From: Bryobacterales bacterium
GTDB taxonomy: Bacteria > Acidobacteriota > Terriglobia > Bryobacterales > UBA6623
Direction: 5' to 3'
DNA length: 64,000 bases
NCBI GenBank assembly: GCA_026713545.1
Contig: JAPOOG010000109.1
Span: 28,691 to 92,690, forward strand
Positions within the stretch are counted from its first letter, which is position 1; each line of letters opens with the position of its first letter. Shown here one piece after another: positions 16,898 to 25,616 of this stretch. The notes beneath the pieces are model-generated. The model searched no databases and was not told the DNA's origin. It saw only the letters and a list, made by a program, of their open reading frames with translations. A program made the translations under genes and the position numbers.

Positions 16898-18358
16898 TCA
16901 GCGGCGCATCCACCACATGCGGACGCCGAAGATCACGATCACCAGCGGCAGTCCGATGACATTGATCCAGAACAAGCGCGACACCTGCGCCTGCGAGAGG
17001 TCCAGCGGCGTATTCTCGGGGTCTTTGGGACGGATGGAAATCAAGTCTTCATCGGAACTCAGCCAGTTCATCATATTGAGAAACAGGTCGAGGTTCCCGC
17101 CGCGGCCCAAAGCGTAATTGCGGGCGAACCGGGAGGACCCGACGACCACAACTCTCGATTCTTTCTCATCTGTTTCGTCTGACGCGCTTTCACTGTCTTC
17201 CGCATCCGCCTCATTGTCACCGGAGGATTCTTCGGAGCCAGTCGTATCCGATGGCACATCATGAGTCGCCGCAACGGCAAGCGTAATGGGTCCTTCGCGT
17301 TCCGCAGCCGGGTTCCGGATCAACTCTCCGTCTTCCACCTTCAGCTCGGCCGTAGCGAAAGCCCCCGCCGTAGTGCTGAAGAGCTCCTCGACGTTCCAGC
17401 CGGATACGGCGTCGCCCGCGTCGACGCCGCGGGACATCGGGAAGAAGCTCGCCGTATTGCCCATGACGTCAGTAATCGGATGGTCCTCGTAGTCAGCAAC
17501 CAGCGGGGACAATGGCCCCATGCCGAAGAATTGGCCTACCGGCGAGAAATCGACCACGGTTTCGTCACGGACACGGATGCCCCAGCCGGCGATCATCCCG
17601 GTCAGCGCGGGGCTGTTGTCGGGATCGATCATGATGAGCGCGCGGCCACCGCCCTCGACGTAACGCTTGAGGGTTTCGACCGCGGGCGGCAGATAGCCCG
17701 CTTCGGGACCGGGAAGAATCACCAGAGTGCAATCGGAAGGAACTTCGACTTCCTGCTGCAACGACACCACCTGCGTTTCGTAGTTCGCGTCCTGTATCGC
17801 CTGCTGGACGCCCGAAAACCCGTCGCGATCGGTGTCATCCGTATCCGCCTCACCATGGCCCGTGAGAATGCAGGCGTTCTTGTCCTCGCCCTTGAGTACT
17901 CTGATGATGGCGTTCGTGACGTCCTCTTCCTCACTGGAAGAAGCTTCCTCGCGATTGCCTCCCACCTCGACGAACACCGTGCCGTAGGTACGGATGTTCA
18001 TCAGTTGCGCCATTTCAGGTTTGCTATCAGGATCGATGTAGTCGACCGACACGCGGCTGGAAGCATTCGCGTACCGCACGAGCGACGAACGGGCCGCGCC
18101 GAAGTCCGTACTGCGGTCGAAGTAGTAGATCGTGAGGTCGCGATCTAGGTTGTCCAGGATCTTCTCGGTCTGATCGGACAGGCTGTAGAGCTTGTTCCTG
18201 GTCGCGTCGAAGGTCTCGTTGTAGCGGTTCGCAAGATAGTTCGCCGCTACCAGAATCGCAATCGTGACGACAACATATACGGCCGAGTACGCCCCGTATT
18301 TCGTCTGTCTTGTCTTGACCCAATCCCAAGCCATCTCTCGGAAAACCTCCCACTTCAT
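16898..18358 (-). CDS. GldG-type auxiliary component of an ABC transporter
   Basis: The 486-residue protein has an N-terminal membrane helix (about 24-43), a large extracytoplasmic region with an ABC_transp_aux/GldG fold (LYSLSDQTEKILDNLDRDLTIYYF, CILTGHGEADTDD, ALIMIDPDNSPALTGMIAGWGI), an acidic low-complexity stretch near 390-415, and a C-terminal helix (about 462-480). In Flavobacterium, GldG works with GldA and GldF in gliding motility and secretion; in other phyla the same trio is of unknown role. The ATG at 18358 is fixed by an ATGA overlap with the permease stop. A longer upstream extension inside the permease gene is not credible. Confidence 0.88.
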   Translation of the reverse strand: MKWEVFREMAWDWVKTRQTKYGAYSAVYVVVTIAILVAANYLANRYNETFDATRNKLYSLSDQTEKILDNLDRDLTIYYFDRSTDFGAARSSLVRYANASSRVSVDYIDPDSKPEMAQLMNIRTYGTVFVEVGGNREEASSSEEEDVTNAIIRVLKGEDKNACILTGHGEADTDDTDRDGFSGVQQAIQDANYETQVVSLQQEVEVPSDCTLVILPGPEAGYLPPAVETLKRYVEGGGRALIMIDPDNSPALTGMIAGWGIRVRDETVVDFSPVGQFFGMGPLSPLVADYEDHPITDVMGNTASFFPMSRGVDAGDAVSGWNVEELFSTTAGAFATAELKVEDGELIRNPAAEREGPITLAVAATHDVPSDTTGSEESSGDNEADAEDSESASDETDEKESRVVVVGSSRFARNYALGRGGNLDLFLNMMNWLSSDEDLISIRPKDPENTPLDLSQAQVSRLFWINVIGLPLVIVIFGVRMWWMRR

Positions 18359-19122
18359 GCGCGCCAGCGCAGTGATTCCAGCGAGCGCTTGCTCAGAAAG
18401 AGCCCAAGCCCAATGGCGCTCAAGTAGTAGACCGTATCCTTCAACTCGACCACGCCCTTCGAGAACTGCTCGAAGTGCGGCGCGATCGCGATGTATTGAC
18501 ACACCTTGCCGATCGTCGAGGTGCTATAGGCGTTGACCCAGTCCAGAACCCACAGCAGTAGGAACGCGCCGAAAGTCAAGGCGCCGGCGACGATCTGATT
18601 CTTCGTCAAGGTCGAGATGAAAGCACCGATCGCGAGGAACGTTCCACCCATCAGCAACAGGCCCAGGTAGCCGACGAGAAGAGCCCGCCAATCCGGCGTG
18701 CTGAGCAGGAAGATCACCGCCAGGTTCAGCATCGAAATCGCCAGCATGCAGGCGAACAATAGCACGGCGGCAAGCCACTTGCCGAAGATGATATCGAAGT
18801 CGCGTACCGGCGACGTGAGCAGCAGCTCGATCGTGCCGCTCCGCTTCTCTTCAGCGAACAGCCGCATCGTGATCATCGGCGAGAGGAAAAGCAGAATGAT
18901 GCTGAAGTTGCCGAGCGTCGGCTGGATGATGAACTGGTCCACGTTCATCGGGGGCATCTGCATGCCCATCTGGCCGCGGCTCGAAAAGTCTACGAATATC
19001 GCGACCGCGCTGAAGAAGAAATAGCCGAAGATGATCGAAAACATCGCGAGAAGGATATAGGCGATCGGTGAAGCGAAGTAGCTCCTCAGTTCGCGGCTCG
19101 CGATCGTCCAAACGTTTCTCAT
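18355..19122 (-). CDS. GldF-type ABC transporter permease
   Basis: This 255-residue ABC-2 type permease has six hydrophobic segments, starting with FASPIAYILLAMFSIIFGYFFF and ending with YYLSAIGLGLFLS. The signature SPMITMRLFAEEKRSGTIELLLTSP (seen in two parts around residues 81-105) is typical of GldF/NosY-like permeases. The start overlaps the ATPase stop by ATGA (19119-19122) and its own stop overlaps the GldG start, so translation of the three genes is coupled. It should form the membrane pore with the adjacent ATPase. Transported substrate unknown. Confidence 0.9.
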   Translation of the reverse strand: MRNVWTIASRELRSYFASPIAYILLAMFSIIFGYFFFSAVAIFVDFSSRGQMGMQMPPMNVDQFIIQPTLGNFSIILLFLSPMITMRLFAEEKRSGTIELLLTSPVRDFDIIFGKWLAAVLLFACMLAISMLNLAVIFLLSTPDWRALLVGYLGLLLMGGTFLAIGAFISTLTKNQIVAGALTFGAFLLLWVLDWVNAYSTSTIGKVCQYIAIAPHFEQFSKGVVELKDTVYYLSAIGLGLFLSKRSLESLRWRA

Positions 19123-20216
19123 GATGCGGCGGCTCCTTCCTGTTTCGAAGATTCTTCCTTCTCTTCGGGCGGCGCCTCTTCCGGCAAAGCCGCGGCTTCG
19201 GAAACGGTCGGCTCCACGGTTTCGTCCGGCGAATCGGCGCCGGCTTCAGCAGCCGGTTCATCCTGTACGGCAGCCTCGGCGGCGTCCTCCGAAGCCGTCA
19301 GCTTGAGGAAGATATCCTCGAGGCTCATTCCGATCGGGTGGATCTCATAGAGACCCCAGCCGGATTCCACCACCACCCGAGCGAGCTCACTTCGGATGAC
19401 GGCGTCCTTGCTGGTCTCGACTGACCAACTCGTGCGGCCGCCATGTCCGTTCTTGCGGCTCACGCCGTTGACTCCTTCGACCGCCAACAGACGTTCCTCA
19501 ACGTCCTCGGGCGGACCGTCGATCTCGATCAGCAAAGACTCATGACCCCGCATGCGCGCCATCAAGTTCTCCGGCGTGTCGCTGGCTTCAAGCTTGCCGT
19601 CATTGATGATGATGATGCGGCTCGCGATGCTCTGCACTTCCGACAGGATGTGCGTGCTCAGGATGATCGTGTGCTCACCGCTGAGGTCGTGAATGAGCTG
19701 CCGGACTTCCGCGATCTGCTTGGGGTCCAGTCCGGCAGTGGGCTCGTCGAAGATCAGAACATCGGGGTCGTGAATCAGGGCCTGCGCCAAGCCGACTCGC
19801 TGGCGGTAGCCCTTGGACAACTGTCCGATCAGCTTTTTTCGAACGTCTCTCAACGCACACCCTTCGACGACGCCATCGAGGCGTTCATTCACCTCTCCGC
19901 TGGGAATGCCTTTAAGCCGGCCGACGAAATCGAGGTAGCCCTCGACTGACATTTCGGGATAGACGGGCGGAGCCTCGGGCAGGTAACCGATGTGCTTCTT
20001 CACCTCCAGGGGCTCCTCCAGTACGTCGTGGCCCGCCACGCTCGCAGTACCCGATGTGGGCGGCAAGAACCCGGTCAGGATGCGCATCGTGGTGGTCTTG
20101 CCGGCTCCGTTCGGTCCGAGGAAGCCGACAATTTCACCTTTTTCGACCTCAAAGGTGATGTCCTTGACGGCCAAAGTCGGACCGTACCGCTTAGTCAAAC
20201 GCTCAACTTTGATCAT
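19119..20216 (-). CDS. GldA-type ABC transporter ATP-binding protein
   Basis: The 365-residue ATPase shows Walker A GPNGAGKTT (34-42), the ABC signature LSKGY (133-137) and Walker B VLIFDEPTAGLDP (from 153). It lacks its own membrane span, so it powers the adjacent permease from the cytoplasm. A C-terminal tail of about 60 residues (305-365) is very rich in Ala, Glu and Pro and is not part of the ABC fold; it may be disordered. It is the first gene of the four-gene operon ATPase-permease-GldG-DUF4340. A promoter candidate lies about 95-120 bases upstream. Confidence 0.92.
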   Translation of the reverse strand: MIKVERLTKRYGPTLAVKDITFEVEKGEIVGFLGPNGAGKTTTMRILTGFLPPTSGTASVAGHDVLEEPLEVKKHIGYLPEAPPVYPEMSVEGYLDFVGRLKGIPSGEVNERLDGVVEGCALRDVRKKLIGQLSKGYRQRVGLAQALIHDPDVLIFDEPTAGLDPKQIAEVRQLIHDLSGEHTIILSTHILSEVQSIASRIIIINDGKLEASDTPENLMARMRGHESLLIEIDGPPEDVEERLLAVEGVNGVSRKNGHGGRTSWSVETSKDAVIRSELARVVVESGWGLYEIHPIGMSLEDIFLKLTASEDAAEAAVQDEPAAEAGADSPDETVEPTVSEAAALPEEAPPEEKEESSKQEGAAAS

Positions 20217-20307
20217 TGCTCAACAGGTGATCCGGCGAACGCCGATAAATGTAGGTTTACTTAGACAACGGTTGCTCAGAGAGACCTGAACAATATCAGT
20301 AAACTTT

Positions 20308-20338
20308 ATTATGCCGCAAACACCAGGCGGATTGTCAA
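20308..20338 (-). promoter_or_regulatory. Candidate sigma-70 promoter of the Gld-type ABC operon
   Basis: On the minus strand a perfect TTGACA (20338-20333) is followed after 19 bases by CATAAT (20313-20308). The spacing is two bases longer than ideal. It lies between the stop of lepA and the start of the ABC ATPase and reads toward the ATPase, giving a leader of about 85 bases. Confidence 0.45.
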
Positions 20339-20378
20339 CGGATTGGCGCCTTACTCAGGACGCTGGCAGGAACGGGTT

Positions 20379-22184
20379 TCAGGCCTCCTCACCGACACTC
20401 AAAACGGCCAAGAACGCCTCCTGGGGAATATCCACTTTGCCCACCCGCTTCATGCGACGTTTGCCCTCTCGTTGTTTTTCAATGAGCTTGCGTTTCCGGG
20501 TAATGTCTCCCCCGTAGCACTTCGCCAGGACGTTCTTGCGCAGCGCAGCAATGTTATTCCGAGCAACGATCTTGTTGCCGATGGCCGCCTGCAGGGCGAC
20601 CTCGAACATCTGACGGGGAATCAGCTTGTGCATCTTTTCGATCAGCGCCTTGCCGCGCTCGTGCGCCGCCTCTTTGTGCACGATGATCGAGAGGACATCC
20701 ACCGGGTCGCCTGCGACAAGAACATCGAGCTTGACCATCGGCGACTCACGATAGGCCGCAAAATGATAGTCGACTGAGGCATAGCCCCGAGAGGCTGTCT
20801 TGAGCCGATCGTAGAAATCCAGCACGATCTCGCTCAGCGGAACTTCGTAGGTCAACACAACCCGATTGCTCGCAACGTACTCGAAACCCTTCTGGACACC
20901 GCGCTTGTCTTCGAGCAGTTTCAGTATGCCGCCCAGATAGTCATCCGGGGTGATGACCGTGACGGTGAACACAGGCTCCTCGACATGATCGATATCTGGG
21001 GTGTTCGGCCAACGGCTGGGGTTATCGACCTCAACGGTTTCGCCGTCGGTCTTGCGGATGCGATACCGGACCCCCGGGGCCGTTGTGATGAGATCGAGAC
21101 CAAACTCCCGCTCCAGCCGTTCTTGCACGATTTCCAGATGCAGCAGTCCAAGAAAACCGGCCCGGAAGCCGAACCCGAGCGCAGCGGAGCTTTCCGGCTC
21201 GAACTGGAACGAGCGATCGTTGAGCTGCAGCTTCAGCAGCGCTTCACGCAGAGCCGCGTGCGCATGGGATTCCACGGAATAGAGCCCGGCGAAGACCATC
21301 GGCCGAGACTCCTGAAAGCCCGGCAGCGGCTCGGACGGCGGGTTGGCGTCGTCGCAAATCGTGTCGCCGACCTTGGTCTCGATGACGTCCTTGATGTTCG
21401 CGACAACCCAACCAGCCTCGCCACAACGCAGCAAAGGGCTCACCTGCGCCTTCGGTGTGCGAAAACCAACTTCCTCTACGGTGAAAGCCTGTCCGGTCGA
21501 CCACATGCGAATCGTCATGCCCTTGCGCAAGGAGCCGTCGACCATACGGACGAGCATGACGACTCCACGGTAGGTGTCATACCAGGAGTCGAACAGCAAA
21601 GCCCTGGCGGAACCGTCCGGGGCGCCTTGAGGCGGCGATATGCGACGGACGATGGCTTCGAGAATCTCGGGCACGCCTTGGCCCGACTTCGCACTGACGA
21701 GGAGCGCGTCGGAAGCGTCGAGCCCGATCGTCGATTCGATCTCCTCGCACACCCGCTCGGGTTCCGCCGAGGGCAGGTCAATCTTGTTGACCACCGGGAT
21801 GATTTCGAGGCCGTGGTCGAGAGCCAGGTAAGTGTTCGCCAGTGTCTGGGCCTCCACCCCTTGAGCAGCATCGACGACGAGCAACGCTCCTTCGCACGAC
21901 GCCAAGCTTCGTGAGACTTCGTAGGAGAAGTCAACATGACCGGGCGTGTCGATCAGATTCAGTTGATAGCGCTCGCCGTTTTCGGCCTCGTACTCAAGCC
22001 GGACGGCCTGCGCCTTGATCGTGATGCCGCGTTCCCGCTCCAGGTCCATGCTGTCGAGGACCTGCGCCTTCATTTCCCGGGCGGTCAAAGCGCCGGTCAA
22101 CTCGAGCAGGCGGTCGGCCAGAGTCGACTTGCCATGATCGATATGCGCAATGATGCAGAAATTACGGATGTGGGAGGGGTCCAT
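20379..22184 (-). CDS. lepA: Elongation factor 4 (LepA)
   Basis: LepA is a ribosome-associated GTPase that back-translocates or remodels stalled ribosomes. The 601-residue protein has G1 AHIDHGKST near residue 14, the G2 region [11 protein letters not shown]3 DTPGHVDF, G4 NKIDLPSA and G5 SAKSG, then EF-G-like domains II, III and V and the LepA-specific C-terminal domain ending with [12 protein letters not shown]. Length matches the family. The ATG at 22184 (MDPSHIRNF) is preferred to one six codons upstream because the family begins here. Transcribed toward the Gld operon; purE lies upstream on the same strand. Confidence 0.97.
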   Translation of the reverse strand: MDPSHIRNFCIIAHIDHGKSTLADRLLELTGALTAREMKAQVLDSMDLERERGITIKAQAVRLEYEAENGERYQLNLIDTPGHVDFSYEVSRSLASCEGALLVVDAAQGVEAQTLANTYLALDHGLEIIPVVNKIDLPSAEPERVCEEIESTIGLDASDALLVSAKSGQGVPEILEAIVRRISPPQGAPDGSARALLFDSWYDTYRGVVMLVRMVDGSLRKGMTIRMWSTGQAFTVEEVGFRTPKAQVSPLLRCGEAGWVVANIKDVIETKVGDTICDDANPPSEPLPGFQESRPMVFAGLYSVESHAHAALREALLKLQLNDRSFQFEPESSAALGFGFRAGFLGLLHLEIVQERLEREFGLDLITTAPGVRYRIRKTDGETVEVDNPSRWPNTPDIDHVEEPVFTVTVITPDDYLGGILKLLEDKRGVQKGFEYVASNRVVLTYEVPLSEIVLDFYDRLKTASRGYASVDYHFAAYRESPMVKLDVLVAGDPVDVLSIIVHKEAAHERGKALIEKMHKLIPRQMFEVALQAAIGNKIVARNNIAALRKNVLAKCYGGDITRKRKLIEKQREGKRRMKRVGKVDIPQEAFLAVLSVGEEA

Positions 22185-22278
22185 CAGGAGGGCCGGCGGC
22201 AAGAAACCGCAGCCGCAGGTTTCAAGCTATCAGCGATCCTCAGGGGTGTCAATTTCGGGGCCGCGAGGCGGTGGATGG

Positions 22279-22773
22279 TCACACCGGCAAGGTCGCGGCC
22301 TTGACCTTCTCTGTCTGCGACTCGCGAAACCGGATCAGTTTCTCGCGCAGCTCGGGCCGCTTGCGCGCCAGGATGGCGACCGCCAGCAGAGCGGCGTTCT
22401 TCGCACCAGCCTTACCGATAGCGAGAGTTCCGACCGGGATTCCGCCGGGCATCTGAACCGTCGAAAGCAGCGAGTCCAGCCCGTTCAACACACTGGGCAT
22501 CGGCACGCCGAGGACCGGCAGGATGGTGTGAGCCGCCACGACGCCGGCCAAGTGAGCCGCTCCACCTGCCGCCGCGATCATGACCTCGACACCGCGGTCC
22601 TCAGCCGACGAGACAAACTCCACCACCGCCTCCGGCGTGCGATGCGCCGACAGCGCCCTGCATTCATGGGGCACGCCGAAGTCCTTCAACACATCCGACG
22701 CGTTTTTCATCGTCTCCCAATCGGACGTGCTACCCATGAGAATTCCAACGAAAGGTGTTTCCTGATCTGCCAT
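22279..22773 (-). CDS. purE: N5-carboxyaminoimidazole ribonucleotide mutase PurE
   Basis: PurE (class I) moves the carboxyl group of N5-CAIR to give CAIR in purine synthesis. The 164-residue protein has the phosphate-binding start GILMGSTSDWETM, the catalytic-histidine motif ALSAHRTPE (about 41-49), the IAAAGGAAHLAGVVAA segment and the LPVLGVPMPS loop with GLDSLLSTVQMPGGIPV. Length is typical. purK is not adjacent in this window, so the two steps are encoded apart. It starts 121 bases from the divergent SMP-30 gene. Confidence 0.96.
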   Translation of the reverse strand: MADQETPFVGILMGSTSDWETMKNASDVLKDFGVPHECRALSAHRTPEAVVEFVSSAEDRGVEVMIAAAGGAAHLAGVVAAHTILPVLGVPMPSVLNGLDSLLSTVQMPGGIPVGTLAIGKAGAKNAALLAVAILARKRPELREKLIRFRESQTEKVKAATLPV

Positions 22774-22894
22774 GCCATTGACTCACTTAGGGAAATGGAT
22801 GCGTCCGCCGCAGGGGGCTCAACAAGCTCGCCGCGCGCCAAACGCAGGGTATACTGTTACGGTTTCTCGACGCGAAAACCCTTCGGAGGACTTT

Positions 22895-24175
22895 GTGAAC
22901 CGAGCAATTGGGCTCACCATTCTAGCAGCCCGTAGTAAAATTCACGCGGTCGGCGTTACGCATCTCCGGACCGATTGCGTAACGCCTAGCCGCTCCAGCA
23001 ACACTGCGCCTCGCTCTCTCCGCGCAGCCGATCGGAAGTGGCGCGTAACCGTTCGGGCGACGGACGTTTGCGACCGTCGGCTTTTTCCTTCGCAAGGAGG
23101 AGTTCACCCGGATCACATCCCCCTCTCACCGCGCCGAGCGACCGCATCAGCCCGCCGCGCTTTTTCCTTCGCACCATTGGAGTTTTACCACGGGCTGCTA
23201 GCACTGGCCTTGGGTTGTGCATGGCTGACCGGTAGCGCTTGCGCGCCGGCTTCCGAGTCCGTGATGGAGAGTACCCCTGCGGACGGCATTCCCAAGGTCG
23301 AGGCCGCCGCGAGCATCGCCTTCACCGAGGGGCCGACGGTCTACAAAGACGACAGCATTTTCTTCACCGATACAAGGAGTCACCGCATCATGCGGGCGAT
23401 GCCCGACGGCGAGCTCGTTGTCTTCAGGGAGAACAGCAATCGCGCCAACGGCCTCGTTTTCGACGACCAGTGGCGCCTCATCGCCTGCGAAGGCAGCAAC
23501 GCCCAACTCGACAACCCGAGGCTGACCCGAACCAACCTAGAGACCGGCGAGATCGAGGTCATCGCAGAATCCTTCGGGGACAAACGCCTCAGCCAGCCGA
23601 ACGACGTCACATTCGACAGTCAGGGCCGCTTGTATTTCACAGACCGCCCCCGCAGGGATCCCGCGCCCGACCAGACGAACGTCGATGCCGTCTACCGCAT
23701 CGACACCGACGGTTCGATCCATCAGATCCTCAAAGCGCCCGACATCGACAAGCCGAACGGCCTTGTCATTTCCCCGGACGACAAGACGTTCTATTTGATC
23801 GAGGCGCATCCCGACGCCGACCGCGCCCGGATGATCCGAGCCTATGACCTGCAGCCTGACGGAACGGTCACGAACATGAGGGTCTTTCACGATTTCTATC
23901 CTGGCCGCAGCGGCGACGGAATGACCATCGACAGCGAAGGCAACCTCTACGTTGCCGCCGGCCTGCATCGTCTGCGCAAGACCAGCGAGACCCTCGACAC
24001 GAAGTGCGGCGTCCACGTTTTCGCACCGGACGGCGAGCTGATTCAGTTCGTTCCGATCCCTGAGGACATCATTACGAACTGCGCCTTCGGAGGTCCCGAC
24101 ATGAAGGCCCTCTATGTCACAGCCGGGAAAACGCTGTTCAAGTTCAACACCGAGATCAAGGGCACCCGCCGATAG
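22895..24175 (+). CDS. SMP-30/gluconolactonase-like exported protein interrupted in-frame by a repeat element
   Basis: A six-bladed SMP-30 beta-propeller is read from about residue 125 of the present frame: ITFTEGP-like (SIAFTEGPTVYKD), FFTDTRSHRIM, ANGLVFDDQWRL, PNDVTFDSQGRLYFTD and KPNGLVISPDD. These enzymes are Ca-dependent lactonases of sugar lactones. The GTG at 22895 has a strong CGGAGGA site four bases upstream. Its first codons (VNRAIGLTIL) join, after removal of 272 bases of family A repeat plus one CTAG copy, to ALALGCAWLTGSAC, an intact lipoprotein-like signal peptide. The repeat adds 92 codons in frame with no stop, giving 426 residues instead of 334. The signal is thus split and export is probably lost. 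Confidence 0.85.
   Translation: MNRAIGLTILAARSKIHAVGVTHLRTDCVTPSRSSNTAPRSLRAADRKWRVTVRATDVCDRRLFPSQGGVHPDHIPLSPRRATASARRAFSFAPLEFYHGLLALALGCAWLTGSACAPASESVMESTPADGIPKVEAAASIAFTEGPTVYKDDSIFFTDTRSHRIMRAMPDGELVVFRENSNRANGLVFDDQWRLIACEGSNAQLDNPRLTRTNLETGEIEVIAESFGDKRLSQPNDVTFDSQGRLYFTDRPRRDPAPDQTNVDAVYRIDTDGSIHQILKAPDIDKPNGLVISPDDKTFYLIEAHPDADRARMIRAYDLQPDGTVTNMRVFHDFYPGRSGDGMTIDSEGNLYVAAGLHRLRKTSETLDTKCGVHVFAPDGELIQFVPIPEDIITNCAFGGPDMKALYVTAGKTLFKFNTEIKGTRR
22926..23197. repeat. Family A inverted-repeat element, 272-bp copy inside a gene
   Basis: Ends are CAGCCCGTAGTAAAATT (22926-22942) and AGTTTTACCACGGGCTG (23181-23197), inverted repeats with two mismatches and the same as the 12952 copy. It is flanked directly by CTAG on both sides (22922-22925 and 23198-23201), which reads as a 4-bp target duplication, or as part of the palindromic ends. 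The plus-strand frame through it carries no stop and encodes a basic peptide rich in Arg, Ser and Ala. The host is the signal-peptide region of the SMP-30 gene. Confidence 0.88.
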
Positions 24176-24208
24176 CCTGCATGTCTCGCCACGCGGTGAT
24201 ATGAGCGG
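24176..24208. repeat. REP-like palindrome (imperfect)
   Basis: The sequence around TCTCGCCACGCGGTGA is an imperfect palindrome with CATG/ATATG arms. It resembles the palindrome at 25573-25605, centred on CCACGTGG with TTCTC/GAGAA arms. It sits immediately after the SMP-30 stop codon. It could act as a terminator-like or REP element. Confidence 0.35.
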
Positions 24209-24247
24209 CATCCAGCGGAACCATCTCGGCAGGAAACGTAAAAGACC

Positions 24248-25417
24248 ATGAGACTTTCGAGCCGTATGGAAGGCGTCCGCGGCGAGGGCGCATTTGATGT
24301 TCTGGTGAAAGCACGGGCTCTCGAAGCCAAGGGTCACTCCATCATCCACATGGAAATCGGCGAGCCCGACTTCCCGACGCCAGTGAATATTGTCGAGGCC
24401 GGACGGCAGGCGCTTGCCGGCGGCTGGACGAAATACGGTGCTACACAAGGCGATCCCGAGTTACGAGAGGTGATCGCAGAACGGGTTTCGAAAACCCGCG
24501 GCATTTCCGTCAGCGAGCAGAACGTCGTCGTAACGCCTGGCGGCAAGCCCATCCTTTTCTTCCCATTGCTGGCGTTACTCGAACCCGGTGACGAGGTACT
24601 CTATCCGAACCCAAGCTTCCCCATCTACGAGTCCGTCATTCGTTACTGCGGAGCGGCACCCCTGCCGCTGCCACTGGTTGAAGAACGTGGGTTCTCGCTC
24701 GACCTCGACATGCTGCGCGCGAAGCTGTCTACCCGCACCAAGGTTCTGATGATCAACTCGCCTCAGAACCCGACAGGCGGCGTCATCCCCGAAGAGGACA
24801 TCCGAGCTATCGCCGAATTGGTCCGCGACCGCGACCTCATGGTCCTCTCCGACGAGGTCTACAGCAACATCTACTTCAACCGCAAGCCATTCTCGATCGC
24901 GTCGCTACCGGGGATGGCCGAGAAGACGATCATCCTTGACGGCTTCTCCAAGACGTACTCCATGACCGGTTGGCGCATGGGTTATGGAGTCATGCCGAAA
25001 TGGCTCGTGGATGGGGTCTGCCTGATGATGGTCAACTGCGTATCACACACGGCCAGCTTTTCGCAGCGGGCAGGCATCGAAGCCCTCACGGGTCCACAAG
25101 AAGCCGTAGCCGAGATGGTTGCGGAATTCAAGCGACGGCGCGAGGTGATCGTCGAGGGCTTTAACCGCATCCCCGGCTTTTCGTGCACTATGCCCGGGGG
25201 GGCATTCTACGCTTTCCCGAACGTCAAGAAGACGGGAATTCCTTCCGATGATCTGGCCGACCGCATCCTCAACGAGGCCGGAGTGGCATGCCTGACGGGG
25301 ACGAGCTTCGGCTCGTTCGGCGAGGGCTACCTGCGCTTCAGCTACGCGACCGCGCTGGACCAGATCCACGAAGCTCTCGACCGCATCGACAGAATGATGC
25401 GCGGCATCTTGGGTTAA
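24248..25417 (+). CDS. Class I/II PLP-dependent aminotransferase
   Basis: The 389-residue fold-type I enzyme has the substrate-binding IGEPDFPTP (37-45), the PLP-ring Asn174 in SPQNPTGG, Asp202 in SDEVYS, the Schiff-base Lys235 in DGFSKTYS, the phosphate-binding GWRMGY after it, and a substrate-carboxylate arginine near 364 (YLRFSYA). It is closest in look to aspartate/aromatic aminotransferases of the AspC-like group. It transfers amino groups between amino acids and 2-oxo acids; its substrate cannot be named. It lies 72 bases after the SMP-30 gene and is followed by an inverted-repeat segment. Confidence 0.92.
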   Translation: MRLSSRMEGVRGEGAFDVLVKARALEAKGHSIIHMEIGEPDFPTPVNIVEAGRQALAGGWTKYGATQGDPELREVIAERVSKTRGISVSEQNVVVTPGGKPILFFPLLALLEPGDEVLYPNPSFPIYESVIRYCGAAPLPLPLVEERGFSLDLDMLRAKLSTRTKVLMINSPQNPTGGVIPEEDIRAIAELVRDRDLMVLSDEVYSNIYFNRKPFSIASLPGMAEKTIILDGFSKTYSMTGWRMGYGVMPKWLVDGVCLMMVNCVSHTASFSQRAGIEALTGPQEAVAEMVAEFKRRREVIVEGFNRIPGFSCTMPGGAFYAFPNVKKTGIPSDDLADRILNEAGVACLTGTSFGSFGEGYLRFSYATALDQIHEALDRIDRMMRGILG

Positions 25418-25605
25418 CCTGCCTTTCTCACTACCCGACGGCCGAAGCACGCGATACGACCGCCATGACTTCGCTTTTCCTTCGCAACGCTTGCTTGCCG
25501 TGCTCGACGTACTGTCGAGTACGCCTGCGCGCGCCAAGCGGCGCGCGCCTCGTCCTGACGGCCCTCTCGCGCACTTCTCCTCGCCACGTGGTGAGAAATG
25601 CAGGT
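25418..25605. repeat. Inverted-repeat-bounded intergenic segment
   Basis: The 188-bp space between the aminotransferase and the exporter gene begins with CCTGCCTTTCTCAC and ends with GTGAGAAATGCAGG, an inverted pair with one mismatch. Inside are a CTCGAC/GTCGAG hairpin (near 25518-25534) and a local palindrome centred on CCACGTGG (25573-25605). The two flanking genes converge, so it may simply be a bidirectional terminator region, or a further small mobile element. Confidence 0.45.
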
Positions 25606-25616
25606 CAGGCCGCATT

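Noticed and set aside
18359..18502. N-terminal extension of the GldG frame
   Set aside because: It overlaps the permease gene; the ATGA overlap at 18355-18358 gives a better start.
20985..21914. A 309-codon plus-strand frame
   Set aside because: Fully antisense to lepA, and no family features in its peptide.
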